From contig JAFALA010000079.1 of assembly GCA_019234815.1 (NCBI GenBank), positions 35,000-98,999 on the forward strand: a stretch of DNA of 64,000 bases. The letters are read 5' to 3'. Shown here piece after piece: positions 1-8,939 of the stretch. Below the pieces are notes generated by a model. It had not been told where the DNA came from, did not search any database, and worked only from the letters and a program-made list of their open reading frames with translations. This DNA comes from Burkholderiaceae bacterium (GTDB taxonomy: Bacteria; Pseudomonadota; Gammaproteobacteria; Burkholderiales; Burkholderiaceae_C). The position numbers and the translations under genes were made by a program. The first letter of the stretch is position 1, and every line of letters starts with the position of its first letter.

Positions 1-1
1 G

Positions 2-580
2 TTCGTCAACGGTGTGAATTGGCTGCCGCTGGCGCAGCGCAGCCGTTTGACCGGCGAAGTGGACCTGCAGGCCGTCGGCCTGGCGCTGGCGCGGATCGGC
101 GAAGACGGCAAGCGCCGCTGTGTCAATATCGCGCCCAGCTCGCTCACGGAAGGCGCGTTCATTGCCCGCTTGCGCGACCTGGTGTTCAGGTCGCCGCAAT
201 CGGCGCGCAAGCTGGGCCTGGAGCTGCCCGAGGTCGCGGCGATGCAGCACTTCGACGTGCTGCATGAGCTGAGCCGGCAGTTACGTCCGCTGGGCGTGCT
301 GGTGGGCCTGGAGCATGCCGATGCCGGCCTGGCGCAGGTGGAGCGCCTGTTCCAGGCCGAGCTCGATTACGTCAAGCTCGACAGCTCCGTGGTGTCGGGC
401 GTGGCGGACGACAACGCCAGGCTGGCTTTCCTGCGTGGCATGGTGATCATGCTGCGCAGCCTGTCGCTGCAGATCTACGCCGAAGGCGTCAGCGACGCGC
501 GAGACGTGCCGGTCCTGTGGGAGTGCGGCGTGCACGGCGTGACCGGGCCCTGGGCCACGGCGCAGCATCAGGGGGCCTGA
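2..580 (+). CDS. EAL-domain protein, degenerate, 3' part only
   Basis: The reading frame is open to the left edge, so the start and any upstream domains lie outside the window. The visible ~190 residues follow the EAL (c-di-GMP phosphodiesterase) fold: a PLAQRSRLTGEVD segment, a LELPE strand where active enzymes have LEVTE, YVKLDSS for the KID motif, and AEGVSD for the AEGVE motif. The central DDFGTG motif is replaced by LEHADAG and the terminal QGY motif by TGP. Several metal and catalytic residues are therefore missing. By family knowledge such domains bind c-di-GMP as receptors (LapD type) or are inert. The receptor role is inference, as is the idea that a GGDEF or membrane domain precedes it. 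Confidence 0.7.
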   Translation, partial: FVNGVNWLPLAQRSRLTGEVDLQAVGLALARIGEDGKRRCVNIAPSSLTEGAFIARLRDLVFRSPQSARKLGLELPEVAAMQHFDVLHELSRQLRPLGVLVGLEHADAGLAQVERLFQAELDYVKLDSSVVSGVADDNARLAFLRGMVIMLRSLSLQIYAEGVSDARDVPVLWECGVHGVTGPWATAQHQGA

Positions 581-589
581 TGCCTATGC

Positions 590-1138
590 TCAGGCAATGT
601 CGGTGCAGTGCAGCGGATAGTCGCGCCCTGCGCGGCGGTCCGAGAAATAGCAGCTGAGGGTTTCCTTGACCGTGTGGAAGGCCAGTTCGTCCCAGGGGAT
701 TTCGTCCTCGCGGAAGAGCCGGGCCTCAATGGTTTCGGGTCCGGGGCTGAATTGGTCGGACAGGAGGCGGGCACGGTAGTACATGTGGACCTGCCCGATC
801 TTGACCACGTTGAGCACGCAGTAGAGATTGAGCAGTTCGATCTGGGCGCCGGCTTCCTCGTCGGTTTCGCGGCAGGCGCCGGACGCGGTGCTTTCGCCGA
901 GTTCCAGGAAGCCGGCGGGCAGGGTCCACAAGCCATAGCGCGGTTCGATGTTGCGCCGGCACAGCAGCACCTGCTCGCCCCAGACGGGCAGGGTGCCCAC
1001 CACGTTGATGGGGTTCTGGTAATGGATTTCGCTGCAGACCGTGCAGACCGCGCGCTCGCGGTTGTCGTCCGGGGGAATCTGGTACAGCACCGGCCCACCG
1101 CAGCTGGGGCAATGCTTGAAACGGCGGTTCAGCAGCAT
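590..1138 (-). CDS. Nudix hydrolase with N-terminal zinc ribbon
   Basis: A 182-residue protein hydrolysing a nucleoside diphosphate linked to another moiety; the substrate cannot be read from sequence. The N-terminus carries two Cys pairs (CPSCGG near residue 10, CTVCSE near residue 33), a zinc ribbon as in NADH pyrophosphatase relatives. A full Nudix box follows near residues 81-103 (G-x5-E-x7-RETDEEAGA), so it should be catalytically competent. I chose the ATG at 1138 rather than an in-frame ATG at 1243, because the protein then begins MLLNRRFKHCPSCGG just before the zinc ribbon and the extra residues upstream are low-complexity. It is divergent from the GST gene at 1230. Confidence 0.85.
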   Translation of the reverse strand: MLLNRRFKHCPSCGGPVLYQIPPDDNRERAVCTVCSEIHYQNPINVVGTLPVWGEQVLLCRRNIEPRYGLWTLPAGFLELGESTASGACRETDEEAGAQIELLNLYCVLNVVKIGQVHMYYRARLLSDQFSPGPETIEARLFREDEIPWDELAFHTVKETLSCYFSDRRAGRDYPLHCTDIA

Positions 1139-1229
1139 GGGAGCCAGTGTAGCGGCTGCGCGCTCGGCCGAATTCCCGGCTGTGGCTCGTGGCATGATGC
1201 CCGCAGCTGAACTTTGCGGTCGCGACATC

Positions 1230-1868
1230 ATGGAACTCTTCAATTACTTCAGGTCTTCAGCGTCTTACCGGGTGCGCATCGCCCTGGCCTTGAAAGGGCT
1301 GGAGTACGACTACCGAGCCGTGCACCTGGCCAAGAACGAGCACTTCCATGAGTCGTACACGGCGGTGGCGTCGTCACGCCTGGTGCCCCTGCTGCGCGAC
1401 GGCGAGGCCATCGTGACGCAATCGATGGCCATCGTCGAATACCTGGACGAAACGCATCCCCAGCCGCCCTTGCTGCCCGACAATCCACTGGACCGCGCCT
1501 ATGTCCGGGCGCTGGCGCAGGACATCGCCTGCGAGATCCATCCGCTCAACAACCTGCGCGTGCTGCGCTACCTGGTGCGCGAGATGGGCGTGTCCGAAGA
1601 AGCCAAGGAGCGCTGGTACCGGCACTGGGTCGAGAGCGGCCTGGAGGTGGTGGAGGCGAGGCTGCGCAACGAGAACCGCGCCGGACGCTGCTGTTTTGGC
1701 GATGCGCCAAGCCTGGCGGATTGCGTGCTGGTGCCGCAGGTCGTCAACGCGCAGCGCTTCAATTGCCGGCTCGATCATGTGCCGGGCGTCATGAAGGTGT
1801 TCGAGCACTGCATGAGCCTGGACGCGTTTGCCAAGACGCAACCTTCGCAGTGCCCTGACGCCGAATAG
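1230..1868 (+). CDS. zeta-class glutathione S-transferase / maleylacetoacetate isomerase family
   Basis: A 212-residue soluble protein with an N-terminal thioredoxin-like GST domain (residues 1-80) and a C-terminal helical domain. The zeta-class signature is present as SSASYRVRIAL at residues 8-18, with Ala where the classic SSCS motif has Cys, as in maleylpyruvate isomerase-like members. The cis-Pro/SMAIVEYLDE segment that binds glutathione is intact. Family members isomerise maleylacetoacetate or maleylpyruvate in aromatic catabolism with glutathione. No other aromatic-degradation genes flank it, so the substrate is open. The ATG at 1230 starts exactly at the GST fold (MELFNYF); the open frame further upstream is antisense to the Nudix gene. 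Confidence 0.8.
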   Translation: MELFNYFRSSASYRVRIALALKGLEYDYRAVHLAKNEHFHESYTAVASSRLVPLLRDGEAIVTQSMAIVEYLDETHPQPPLLPDNPLDRAYVRALAQDIACEIHPLNNLRVLRYLVREMGVSEEAKERWYRHWVESGLEVVEARLRNENRAGRCCFGDAPSLADCVLVPQVVNAQRFNCRLDHVPGVMKVFEHCMSLDAFAKTQPSQCPDAE

Positions 1869-1877
1869 CCAGAATCA

Positions 1878-2672
1878 ATGAACGCGCGCATGCCTGTGGT
1901 TCCTTCCGCCTGGCTTCAGCCGGATTGGTCCTTGCCCCATGTCCGGGCCCTGATGAGCACCCGCGCCGGCGGTGTCAGCAGCGGGGCGTACGCGTCCTTG
2001 AACGTGGGTGATGCGGTCGGCGACGAGCCTGGCCTCGTGGCGCAAAACCGGTGCCGCGTCGGCGATGCGCTGGGTGCCGATCCGGTGTTTTTGCGTCAGG
2101 TGCACGGCAGCGGCGTGGTGCAGCTGCATGCAAGCATGCTCGACGCGTCGGCGCAAGTCCCGCAGGCCGATGCCAGCATCAGCACGACGCCCGGACTGGC
2201 CTGCACCGTCCAGGTGGCCGACTGCCTGCCGGTCTTGTTTGCGGGGCCGTCGGGTGTCGGCGGCGCCCACGCCGGCTGGCGGGGGCTGGCCGCGGGCGTG
2301 CTGGAAAACACGGTCGCGACGCTTTGCGAGGCCAGTCAATGCCGTCCCGACGCGCTGCATGCCTGGCTGGGGGCCTGCATCGGTCCCGAGGCCTTCGAGG
2401 TCGGCGCCGATGTGCTGGGCGCCTTTGCCGTCGAACCCGGCCTTGCGCCGTCCGGTCGTCTGGCGCGTTATTTTTCGTACCGTCCCAATGCACAGGGGGA
2501 GCCGCGCTGGCGGGCCGATCTGGCGGGCCTGGCGCGTGAGCGCCTGCATGACGCGGGCGTTCGCCATCTTTACGGATCTGCGCCTTGCACGCACGCCGAT
2601 CCTGCCCGGTTTTTTTCGTTCCGGCGCGATGCGCGCTGTGGCCGCATGGTGGCGGCGATCAGCCTGATTTAA
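1878..2672 (+). CDS. pgeF: peptidoglycan editing factor PgeF (YfiH/laccase-domain)
   Basis: A 264-residue member of the multicopper-polyphenol-oxidase/YfiH family, now understood as a purine-nucleoside-type enzyme or editing factor that prevents wrong amino acids entering muropeptides. The metal-site motifs are all visible: LRQVHG (residues 73-78), VADCLPV (near 114-120) and HAGWRG (near 132-137), supplying the conserved His-Cys-His set. Length matches the family. It starts 9 bp after the GST stop, and phaC follows downstream, a neighbourhood I associate with betaproteobacteria. The exact biochemical role in this organism is by homology only. Confidence 0.85.
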   Translation: MNARMPVVPSAWLQPDWSLPHVRALMSTRAGGVSSGAYASLNVGDAVGDEPGLVAQNRCRVGDALGADPVFLRQVHGSGVVQLHASMLDASAQVPQADASISTTPGLACTVQVADCLPVLFAGPSGVGGAHAGWRGLAAGVLENTVATLCEASQCRPDALHAWLGACIGPEAFEVGADVLGAFAVEPGLAPSGRLARYFSYRPNAQGEPRWRADLAGLARERLHDAGVRHLYGSAPCTHADPARFFSFRRDARCGRMVAAISLI

Positions 2673-2857
2673 TTTTCGTCCTTGGCTTGGGCCGTCGACC
2701 ATTCAGCCTGCTCGGCCTTTTTCCGGGCGGCGCGGCGCGCCGGCGTGCCCAGCAGGTACAGCACGATGGCCAGCGGGAAAAGGCCATACAGCAGGAACGT
2801 GAAAATGGCGCCCAGCACCGTGCCTTGCGGGTTCATCGCTTCGGCCAGCGCCATCAT
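2669..2857 (-). CDS. small membrane protein, function unknown
   Basis: Convergent with pgeF, overlapping its end by 4 bp. From the ATG at 2857 the product is 62 residues with one clear hydrophobic segment (GAIFTFLLYGLFPLAIVLYL) followed by a basic, charged tail. The frame stays open upstream and codes another hydrophobic stretch (TIYLVAIAWIYVTL), so the true start may be further up. The only start-like codon I see there is ATT at 2911, so a two-helix protein is possible. No strong ribosome site is visible for either start. I do not recognise a function. Alternatively it is a decayed ORF sitting in the phaC promoter region. Confidence 0.5.
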   Translation of the reverse strand: MMALAEAMNPQGTVLGAIFTFLLYGLFPLAIVLYLLGTPARRAARKKAEQAEWSTAQAKDEN

Positions 2858-2978
2858 CAGCGTTACATAAATCCAGGCAATGGCAACCAGGTATATCGTG
2901 GGCGTTCGAATTGCGTCATAAGAAGGTAAGTTTGTCAGGGTACAACAAAGCCCGCGCAGAAAATTCAGGAAGACTTGG

Positions 2979-2995
2979 GGTATGGTTTGCATACC
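2979..2995. promoter_or_regulatory. inverted repeat in the phaC leader
   Basis: GGTATG-GTTTG-CATACC, a perfect 6-bp dyad with a 5-nt spacer, lies directly upstream of the phaC ribosome site (GAGGA at 3001). Its position suits an operator for a PHB regulator or a leader hairpin. I cannot tell which, and no known PhaR consensus is claimed. Confidence 0.4.
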
Positions 2996-3010
2996 AACCA
3001 GAGGACACAC

Positions 3011-4723
3011 ATGACATCCGACACAAAGTCCAAGCGCGGACTCCATGACATCGATCCCATGCCCTTGAGTTCAGTCGCCGCCGACATAGCCGGTTCCCTG
3101 GGAGACGCCTTCAAGAACTTGTCTGGTTTGCAGATTCCTGTCGAGTCCTGGACCCAGCTCCAAAGCGACTACCTGAAGCAGGCCACCGCGCTCTGGAACG
3201 ATTCCATTGCTGCCTCCGTCCAGGACGCCCCCAAGCTCAAGGACCGCCGTTTCGCCGCCGAAGCCTGGAGCGCCAATCCCGCGTCGAACTTCATAGCGCA
3301 GCTCTACATGCTGAACGCGCAGACCTTGCAGCGCATGGCCGAACAGGTCAAGGGCGACGACAAGACGCGCGCGCGCATCAAGTTCGCCGTGCAGCAGATG
3401 GTCGACGCCTCGGCGCCCAGCAACTATCTGGCGCTCAATCCGGAGGCGCAGAAGCTGGCCCTGCAATCGCAAGGCGAAAGCATTGCCAAGGGCATGCAGA
3501 TGCTGCTGGCTGATTTGCAGCGCGGGCACGTGTCGCAAACCGACGAAACTGCGTTTGAAGTCGGCCACAACGTGGCGACCACGCCGGGCGACGTCGTGTT
3601 CGAGAACGACTTCTTCCAACTGCTCGAATACCGTCCGCTGACCGACCAGGTGTTCGAGCGACCATTCCTGATGGTGCCGCCCTGCATCAACAAGTTCTAC
3701 ATCCTGGACCTGCAGCCCGAGAACTCGCTGATCCGCTATGCCGTCGAGCAGGGACACCGCACCTTTGTCATCAGCTGGCGCAACCCGGACGAGTCCTGCG
3801 CCAGTTGGAACTGGGACGACTACATTGCCAATGGTCCGATCAAGGCGATCGAAGTGGTGCGCGAGATCTGCGGCGTCGACACCATCAACGCGCTGGGCTT
3901 CTGCGTCGGCGGCACTATTCTGGCGACGGCCCTGGCCGTGCTTGCGGCGCGTGGCGAGGCGCCGGTGGAGAGCGTCACCTTGCTGACCACCTTGATTGAT
4001 TTCTCGAGCAACGGCATTCTCGATGTGTTCATCGACGAACCCTCGGTCCAACTGCGCGAGATGAGCATCGGCCCTGACAGCGCCAAGGGGCCCGGCCTGC
4101 TCAAGGGGCAGGAGCTTGCCACCACCTTCAGTTTCCTGCGCCCGAACGACCTGGTCTGGAACTATGTGGTGGCCAACTACCTGAAGGGCGAGGCGCCGCC
4201 TGCCTTTGACCTGCTGTACTGGAATGGCGACTCGACCAACCTGCCCGGGCCGATGTTCTGCTGGTACCTGCGCCACACCTATTTGCAAAATGAATTGAAG
4301 CTGCCGGGCCGCCTGAAGGTCTGCGGCGAATCGTTGGACCTGGGCCAGGTGAAGGCGCCGCTCTACATCTACGGCTCGCGCGAAGACCACATCGTGCCCT
4401 GGGAGGCCGCCTATCGCAGCACGCAGGTGTTTCCGGGCAAGAAGCGTTTCGTGCTGGGCGCGTCCGGCCACATCGCCGGCGTGATCAATCCGCCGTCCAA
4501 GAACAAGCGCAGCTATTGGACCGGCAAGACGGCCGCCTTGCCTGAAGATGCCGAGCAGTGGCTGGCCAGCGCTGTCGAGAGGCCCGGCAGCTGGTGGACC
4601 GATTGGTCGCACTGGCTGTCAAGCCATGCCGGCGGCAACGTGCCGGCGCCGCGCTCGCCCGGCAATAGGCAGCACAAGGTGATCGAAGCGGCGCCCGGCC
4701 GCTACGTCCAGCAAAAAGCTTGA
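3011..4723 (+). CDS. phaC: class I poly(3-hydroxyalkanoate) synthase
   Basis: Polymerises 3-hydroxybutyryl-CoA into polyhydroxybutyrate on the granule surface. The product is 570 residues, usual for class I. The lipase-like box is FCVGG with the nucleophile Cys298; the other triad members are Asp459 (in SREDHIVPW) and His487 (in [11 protein letters not shown]). The N-terminal ~190 residues form the typical helical PhaC_N region. The ATG at 3011 follows GAGGA at 3001-3005; an in-frame start at 2975 would have no ribosome site. It is the first gene of phaC-phaA-phaB, so the substrate-forming enzymes are made with the polymerase. No phasin, depolymerase or phaR gene is in the window. Confidence 0.97.
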   Translation: MTSDTKSKRGLHDIDPMPLSSVAADIAGSLGDAFKNLSGLQIPVESWTQLQSDYLKQATALWNDSIAASVQDAPKLKDRRFAAEAWSANPASNFIAQLYMLNAQTLQRMAEQVKGDDKTRARIKFAVQQMVDASAPSNYLALNPEAQKLALQSQGESIAKGMQMLLADLQRGHVSQTDETAFEVGHNVATTPGDVVFENDFFQLLEYRPLTDQVFERPFLMVPPCINKFYILDLQPENSLIRYAVEQGHRTFVISWRNPDESCASWNWDDYIANGPIKAIEVVREICGVDTINALGFCVGGTILATALAVLAARGEAPVESVTLLTTLIDFSSNGILDVFIDEPSVQLREMSIGPDSAKGPGLLKGQELATTFSFLRPNDLVWNYVVANYLKGEAPPAFDLLYWNGDSTNLPGPMFCWYLRHTYLQNELKLPGRLKVCGESLDLGQVKAPLYIYGSREDHIVPWEAAYRSTQVFPGKKRFVLGASGHIAGVINPPSKNKRSYWTGKTAALPEDAEQWLASAVERPGSWWTDWSHWLSSHAGGNVPAPRSPGNRQHKVIEAAPGRYVQQKA

Positions 4724-4769
4724 AAAAGGCTTGAACCCCTCACAGGCCAAGCGCCTCTTGGAGATGACG

Positions 4770-5951
4770 ATGAGCACTGACATTGTGATTGTGGCGGCTG
4801 CCCGCACGGCCATTGGCAAGTTTGGCGGAAGCCTGGCCAAGACGCCTGCGTCCGAACTCGGCGCCGTGGTGGTCAAGGATCTTCTGCATCGAACCGGTCT
4901 CGAGGGCGGGCAGATCAGCGAGCTGATTTTGGGACAGGTGCTGCAGGCCGGCTGCGGGCAGAACCCGGCCCGCCAGACCGTGATCCGCTCCGGCCTTCCC
5001 AATACCGTGCCGGCCATGACGATCAACAAGGTCTGCGGCTCGGGCTTGAAGGCCGTGATGCTGGCGGCTCAGGCCATTCGTGACGGCGATTCCGACATCG
5101 TGATTGCGGGCGGCCAGGAGAACATGAGCCTGTCGCCCCATGTGCTGCAGGGCTCGCGCGAAGGTCAGCGCATGGGCGACTGGAAAATGGTCGACTCGAT
5201 GATTGTTGACGGTCTCTGGGACGTCTACAACCAGTACCACATGGGCATCACAGCCGAGAACGTGGCCCGGCAGTACGACATCAGCCGTGCCGCGCAAGAC
5301 GCATTGGCGCTCGCGTCGCAGCAGAAGGCGGCGGCAGCCCAGGATGCGGGCCGCTTCGTCGAGGAAATCGCGCCGGTCAGCATTGCGCAGAAAAAGGGCG
5401 ATCCCATCATTTTTGCGGCGGACGAATTCATCAACCGCAAGACCAGCGAAGAAGGCCTGGCCGGGCTGCGGCCCGCGTTCGACAAGTCCGGCACGGTCAC
5501 GGCCGGCAACGCCTCCGGCTTGAACGACGGCGCGGCAGCCTTGATGCTAATGAGTGCCGCCAAGGCCTCCGCGCTGGGCTTGAAGCCGCTGGCGCGGCTG
5601 GTGTCCTATGCCAGCGCAGGCCTGGATCCGGCCATCATGGGCATGGGGCCGGTGCCCGCGGCGCGCAAGGCGCTGGAGCGCGCCGGCTGGAAGCCCCAAG
5701 ACCTGGATTTGCTCGAAATCAACGAAGCCTTTGCCGCGCAGGCCTGCGCCGTGCACCAGCAAATGGGCTGGGACACCAGCAAGGTGAACGTCAACGGCGG
5801 GGCGATTGCCCTGGGGCATCCGATCGGCGCGTCTGGCGCCCGCATTTTGGTGACCTTGCTCCATGAAATGCAACGCCGCGATGTTAAAAAAGGCATTGCC
5901 AGCCTTTGCATTGGCGGCGGCATGGGCGTGGCGCTGACCGTGGAGCGCTGA
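4770..5951 (+). CDS. phaA: acetyl-CoA acetyltransferase (beta-ketothiolase)
   Basis: Condenses two acetyl-CoA to acetoacetyl-CoA, the first step of PHB synthesis. At 393 residues it has the standard biosynthetic thiolase length. Active-site residues are visible: Cys89 in KVCGSGLKA, His350 in LGHPIGASG and Cys380 in CIGGGMG. The start at 4770 is preferred because GGAG at 4760-4763 then has a 6-nt spacing. The ATG at 4764 sits against the ribosome site, and the TTG at 4731 is implausible. It lies 46 bp behind phaC and 168 bp ahead of phaB. Confidence 0.96.
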   Translation: MSTDIVIVAAARTAIGKFGGSLAKTPASELGAVVVKDLLHRTGLEGGQISELILGQVLQAGCGQNPARQTVIRSGLPNTVPAMTINKVCGSGLKAVMLAAQAIRDGDSDIVIAGGQENMSLSPHVLQGSREGQRMGDWKMVDSMIVDGLWDVYNQYHMGITAENVARQYDISRAAQDALALASQQKAAAAQDAGRFVEEIAPVSIAQKKGDPIIFAADEFINRKTSEEGLAGLRPAFDKSGTVTAGNASGLNDGAAALMLMSAAKASALGLKPLARLVSYASAGLDPAIMGMGPVPAARKALERAGWKPQDLDLLEINEAFAAQACAVHQQMGWDTSKVNVNGGAIALGHPIGASGARILVTLLHEMQRRDVKKGIASLCIGGGMGVALTVER

Positions 5952-5952
5952 G

Positions 5953-6010
5953 CTCGTCCACCCCTCTGGGGGAGCTAGGGTCGCCCCCGAGTGGATTCGT
6001 CCCTTCAAGG
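5953..6010. repeat. GC-rich intergenic palindromic sequence between phaA and phaB
   Basis: The sequence holds short opposed C-runs and G-runs (CCCCTCTGGGGG, then GTCGCCCCCGAG) that can fold into imperfect hairpins. It resembles the other GC-rich intergenic sequences in this window (near 24,890, 57,920 and 58,800). No T-tract follows, so it is not a convincing terminator. Confidence 0.35.
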
Positions 6011-6119
6011 GATATTCTTTCATCGCGTCTTCTTCGAAAAAATTGTTGTTCCAGGGCAGTGCAAAGGACGCGGCGCTGGCTGGAACTTGAACCGAGCCAT
6101 GGAGGCGGAGGAGATTCAA

Positions 6120-6860
6120 ATGAGCCAACAGAAAGTTGCATACGTCACGGGCGGCATGGGTGGCATCGGTACGGCCATGTGCCAACGCCTGCACAAGGGT
6201 GGTTTCAAGGTGATCGCTGGCTGCGGCCCCAGCCGCGATTTCGACAAGTGGCTGTCGGAGCAGTCCGCGCTGGGCTACAAGTTCTACGCTTCGGTCGGCA
6301 ACGTGGCCGATTGGGACTCGACCGTCGAGGCCTTTGCCAAGGTCAAGGCCGAACATGGTCCGGTGGACGTGCTGGTGAACAATGCCGGCATCACCCGCGA
6401 CGGCATGTTCCGCAAGATGACCCGCGCCGACTGGGATGCGGTGATCGACACCAACCTGAACTCGATGTTCAACGTCACCAAGCAGGTGATCGAGGGCATG
6501 CTGGACCGGGGTTGGGGCCGCATCATCAACATCTCGTCGGTCAACGGCGAGAAGGGCCAGTTCGGCCAGACCAACTATTCGGCCGCCAAGGCTGGCATGC
6601 ACGGCTTCACGATGGCGCTGGCGCAGGAAGTGGCCAACAAGGGCGTGACGGTCAACACGGTCAGCCCCGGCTATATCGGCACCGACATGGTGAAGGCTAT
6701 CCGCGAGGATGTGCTGGACAAGATCGTCGCGACCATCCCGGTCAAGCGCCTGGGCACGCCGGATGAAATCGCTTCCATCGTGGCTTGGCTGGCGGGCGAG
6801 GACTCCGGATTCACCACCGGCGCGGACTTCAGCTGCAACGGCGGTCTGCACATGGGTTGA
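6120..6860 (+). CDS. phaB: acetoacetyl-CoA reductase
   Basis: NADPH-dependent reduction of acetoacetyl-CoA to (R)-3-hydroxybutyryl-CoA. It is a 246-residue SDR with the cofactor loop TGGMGGIG at residues 10-17, NNAG at 88-91 and the catalytic set Ser140, Tyr153 and Lys157 (NISSVNG, NYSAAK). These positions match the well-studied PhaB of Cupriavidus. The ATG at 6120 follows a strong purine-rich ribosome site (GGAGGCGGAGGAG). It is the last gene of the pha operon; the terminator at 6881 follows within 25 bp. Confidence 0.95.
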   Translation: MSQQKVAYVTGGMGGIGTAMCQRLHKGGFKVIAGCGPSRDFDKWLSEQSALGYKFYASVGNVADWDSTVEAFAKVKAEHGPVDVLVNNAGITRDGMFRKMTRADWDAVIDTNLNSMFNVTKQVIEGMLDRGWGRIINISSVNGEKGQFGQTNYSAAKAGMHGFTMALAQEVANKGVTVNTVSPGYIGTDMVKAIREDVLDKIVATIPVKRLGTPDEIASIVAWLAGEDSGFTTGADFSCNGGLHMG

Positions 6861-6880
6861 ATCGCACCCGGCGGAACGAC

Positions 6881-6907
6881 AAAGGGCTGCACGTGCAGCC
6901 CTTTTTT
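6881..6907 (+). terminator. terminator of the pha operon
   Basis: A perfect 24-bp palindrome (AAAGGGCTGCAC then GTGCAGCCCTTT) is followed directly by further T residues, giving a stable hairpin and U-tract 20 bp after phaB. In the other direction, serving the convergent iclR-type gene, the T-run is only three long, so it is mainly a plus-strand terminator. Confidence 0.92.
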
Positions 6908-6920
6908 GTGGCTTGCCAGC

Positions 6921-7739
6921 TCAGGATTTCAGTTGCAGCAGGCGTGAAATGGCTGCGGCGGTATGCAGCAGGCGCGGCAAAACCTCGCTGACCATGGCTT
7001 CCGGCGGCCGGCGGTTGACCTGCGTGCCGACATTCAGGGCGGCAATGGTGTGGCCGTGGCGGTCGATGATGGGGGCCGCCAGGGAGGCAAGACCCTCCTC
7101 CAGCTCCTGGTTGATCAGGCACCAGCCCTGGCTTCGTACCGCGTGGATGCGATGACGCAATTCATCCTTGGAGCGCACCGTGCGCGAAGTGAAGGGCACG
7201 AGCTGCAGGCGATGCAGCATGCGTTCCAGTTCGGCCTCGGATTGATCCGCCAGCAGGACGCGGCCCAAGGACGTGCACCAGGCCGGCAACCGGCTTCCCA
7301 CGCCGAGATTGATGCTCATGATCTTGCGCGCGGGGATACGCATCACGTACACCACGTCGGTGCCGTCGAGCACCGCGGCCGAGCAGCTTTCATTCAGTTC
7401 GGCGGCCAGGTCTTGCATCAGGGGTTCGGCCAGATGCCACAGCGGCTGTGACGACAGATAGGCGAATCCCAGGTCCAGAATGCGCGGGCTGAGCGTGAAC
7501 AGCCGGCCTTCGCAGCGGACGTAGCCCAGCACCTCCAAGGTCAGCAGGATGCGGCGTGCGCCGGCACGAGTCAGGCCGCAATGCCGGGCGACTTCGGTCA
7601 AGGTCTGCTTGGGCGCCTGGGCGCTGAAAGCGCGGATCACTGCCAGGCCGCGAGCGAAGGACTGCACGTAGCTGTCGCCCGGCTTGGGGGGCGATGCTGG
7701 CGGCGTGGTCACTGCGTCTGAGGCCTGGGCTTCTTTCAT
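6921..7739 (-). CDS. IclR-family transcriptional regulator
   Basis: A 272-residue DNA-binding regulator. After a ~20-residue Pro-rich leader, residues 25-85 form the IclR winged helix (SFARGLAVIRAFS then TLTEVARHCGLTRAGARRIL). The remainder is the effector-binding domain ending in HTIAALNVG, typical of PcaR/PobR-like members controlling aromatic-acid catabolism. It starts 126 bp from the divergent YVTN gene, so it could regulate that operon, but no operator is obvious. It is convergent with phaB. The effector is unknown. Confidence 0.9.
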   Translation of the reverse strand: MKEAQASDAVTTPPASPPKPGDSYVQSFARGLAVIRAFSAQAPKQTLTEVARHCGLTRAGARRILLTLEVLGYVRCEGRLFTLSPRILDLGFAYLSSQPLWHLAEPLMQDLAAELNESCSAAVLDGTDVVYVMRIPARKIMSINLGVGSRLPAWCTSLGRVLLADQSEAELERMLHRLQLVPFTSRTVRSKDELRHRIHAVRSQGWCLINQELEEGLASLAAPIIDRHGHTIAALNVGTQVNRRPPEAMVSEVLPRLLHTAAAISRLLQLKS

Positions 7740-7865
7740 GTGTGCGAGTATAGGCAGGGCGGTGTCTGTGACTGGGCCGGCAGGGGGACGGACCGCCCAC
7801 TACACTTGCCCCTGTTGCAGCGACCCGCCGAGCACGGGTCCGGCCTGCGTGATTGAGGATGCCTG

Positions 7866-8939
7866 ATGTCTTGTGAGAAGCGGCGGCTTTGGACCGTCTT
7901 TGTGCCCCTGGTTTTGCTGCTGAGCATCGCTCATCTCTCCATGGCGGGTGGACAACCCAACAAGCGCAGGACGAGCGAAGCCGTGGCGCCGACGCCGACC
8001 GGGAGCGCCGACGGCGCGCCGCATCCGATCTTCGTGTTGAACTCGCTGGAAGCCGATGTCAGCGTCATCGACCCGCAGACCTTCAAGGAGATCAAGCGCA
8101 TTGCGACCGGCAAGGAACCCCACCATCTCTATCTCACGCCGGACGACAAGTCCATGGTGGTGGCCAATGCCTTGAGCGACTCGCTGACTTTTCTGGATCC
8201 TGCTAGCGCGAATATTCAGCGCGTGGTGCAGGGCATCACCGACCCCTATCAACTGCGCTTTTCGCCAGACATGAAATGGTTTGTGACGGCGGGCAATCGG
8301 CTCGATCACGTGGCCCTGTACCGCTGGAGGCCGGAGGACGCCGCCCAGCCCTTCGAGCTCGTCAGGCGGATTCCGGCGCCCAGGACGCCGAGCCACCTCA
8401 ACATCGACAGCAAGAGCACGGTGGTGTATGCCAGCCTGCAGGACAGCGATGAACTGATGGCGATCGATCTGGCCACGCAGGTGCCGCGCTGGAAGATTCC
8501 TGTCGGCAAGACGCCGGCCGACGTGTTCCTGACGCCGGACGACAAGATCCTGCTGCTGGCCCTGACCGGAGACCGTTATGTCGAAGCGTACGACGTCAGC
8601 GGCGCCGCGCCCAGGCTGATCAAGCGGATCGCGACAGGCAGCGGCGCGCACTCGTTCCGTGCCCTGGGTGACCACCGCCATGTGCTGGTGAGCAACCGCG
8701 CGGCCAACAGCATCAGCGTGATCGACACGCTCAATCTGGCGGTCGATCTGACCTTTCCCGCTCCCGGTGGCCCGGACGACATGGAAGTCCTGCCGGACGG
8801 CAGGACCTTGCTCGTCACCTCGCGCTGGGCGCGCAAGCTGACTTTGATCGACTTGCGGACGCATCAGGTCGTCAAGCAGGTCACCGTCGGCAAGTCGCCG
8901 CACGGCGTCTGGACGCTCGACCACGTGCCAAGGCTGTGA
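7866..8939 (+). CDS. exported YVTN beta-propeller protein
   Basis: A 357-residue protein with an N-terminal hydrophobic segment (residues 10-27, VFVPLVLLLSIAHLSMA) acting as signal peptide or anchor. The rest is repeated propeller blades with motifs such as NSLEADVSVIDPQT, GKEPHHLYLTPDDK, ANSISVIDTLNLA and KLTLIDLRTHQVV. It is probably a periplasmic or secreted binding scaffold; no catalytic motif or heme-binding CxxCH is visible. It is the first gene of a tightly coupled trio: its TGA shares one base with the ATG of the deacetylase gene. Function is unknown beyond the fold. Confidence 0.8.
   Translation: MSCEKRRLWTVFVPLVLLLSIAHLSMAGGQPNKRRTSEAVAPTPTGSADGAPHPIFVLNSLEADVSVIDPQTFKEIKRIATGKEPHHLYLTPDDKSMVVANALSDSLTFLDPASANIQRVVQGITDPYQLRFSPDMKWFVTAGNRLDHVALYRWRPEDAAQPFELVRRIPAPRTPSHLNIDSKSTVVYASLQDSDELMAIDLATQVPRWKIPVGKTPADVFLTPDDKILLLALTGDRYVEAYDVSGAAPRLIKRIATGSGAHSFRALGDHRHVLVSNRAANSISVIDTLNLAVDLTFPAPGGPDDMEVLPDGRTLLVTSRWARKLTLIDLRTHQVVKQVTVGKSPHGVWTLDHVPRL

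Noticed and set aside
3071..4612. 513-codon minus-strand frame opposite phaC
   Set aside because: Antisense to a gene with complete catalytic residues; no recognisable domain and no ribosome site.
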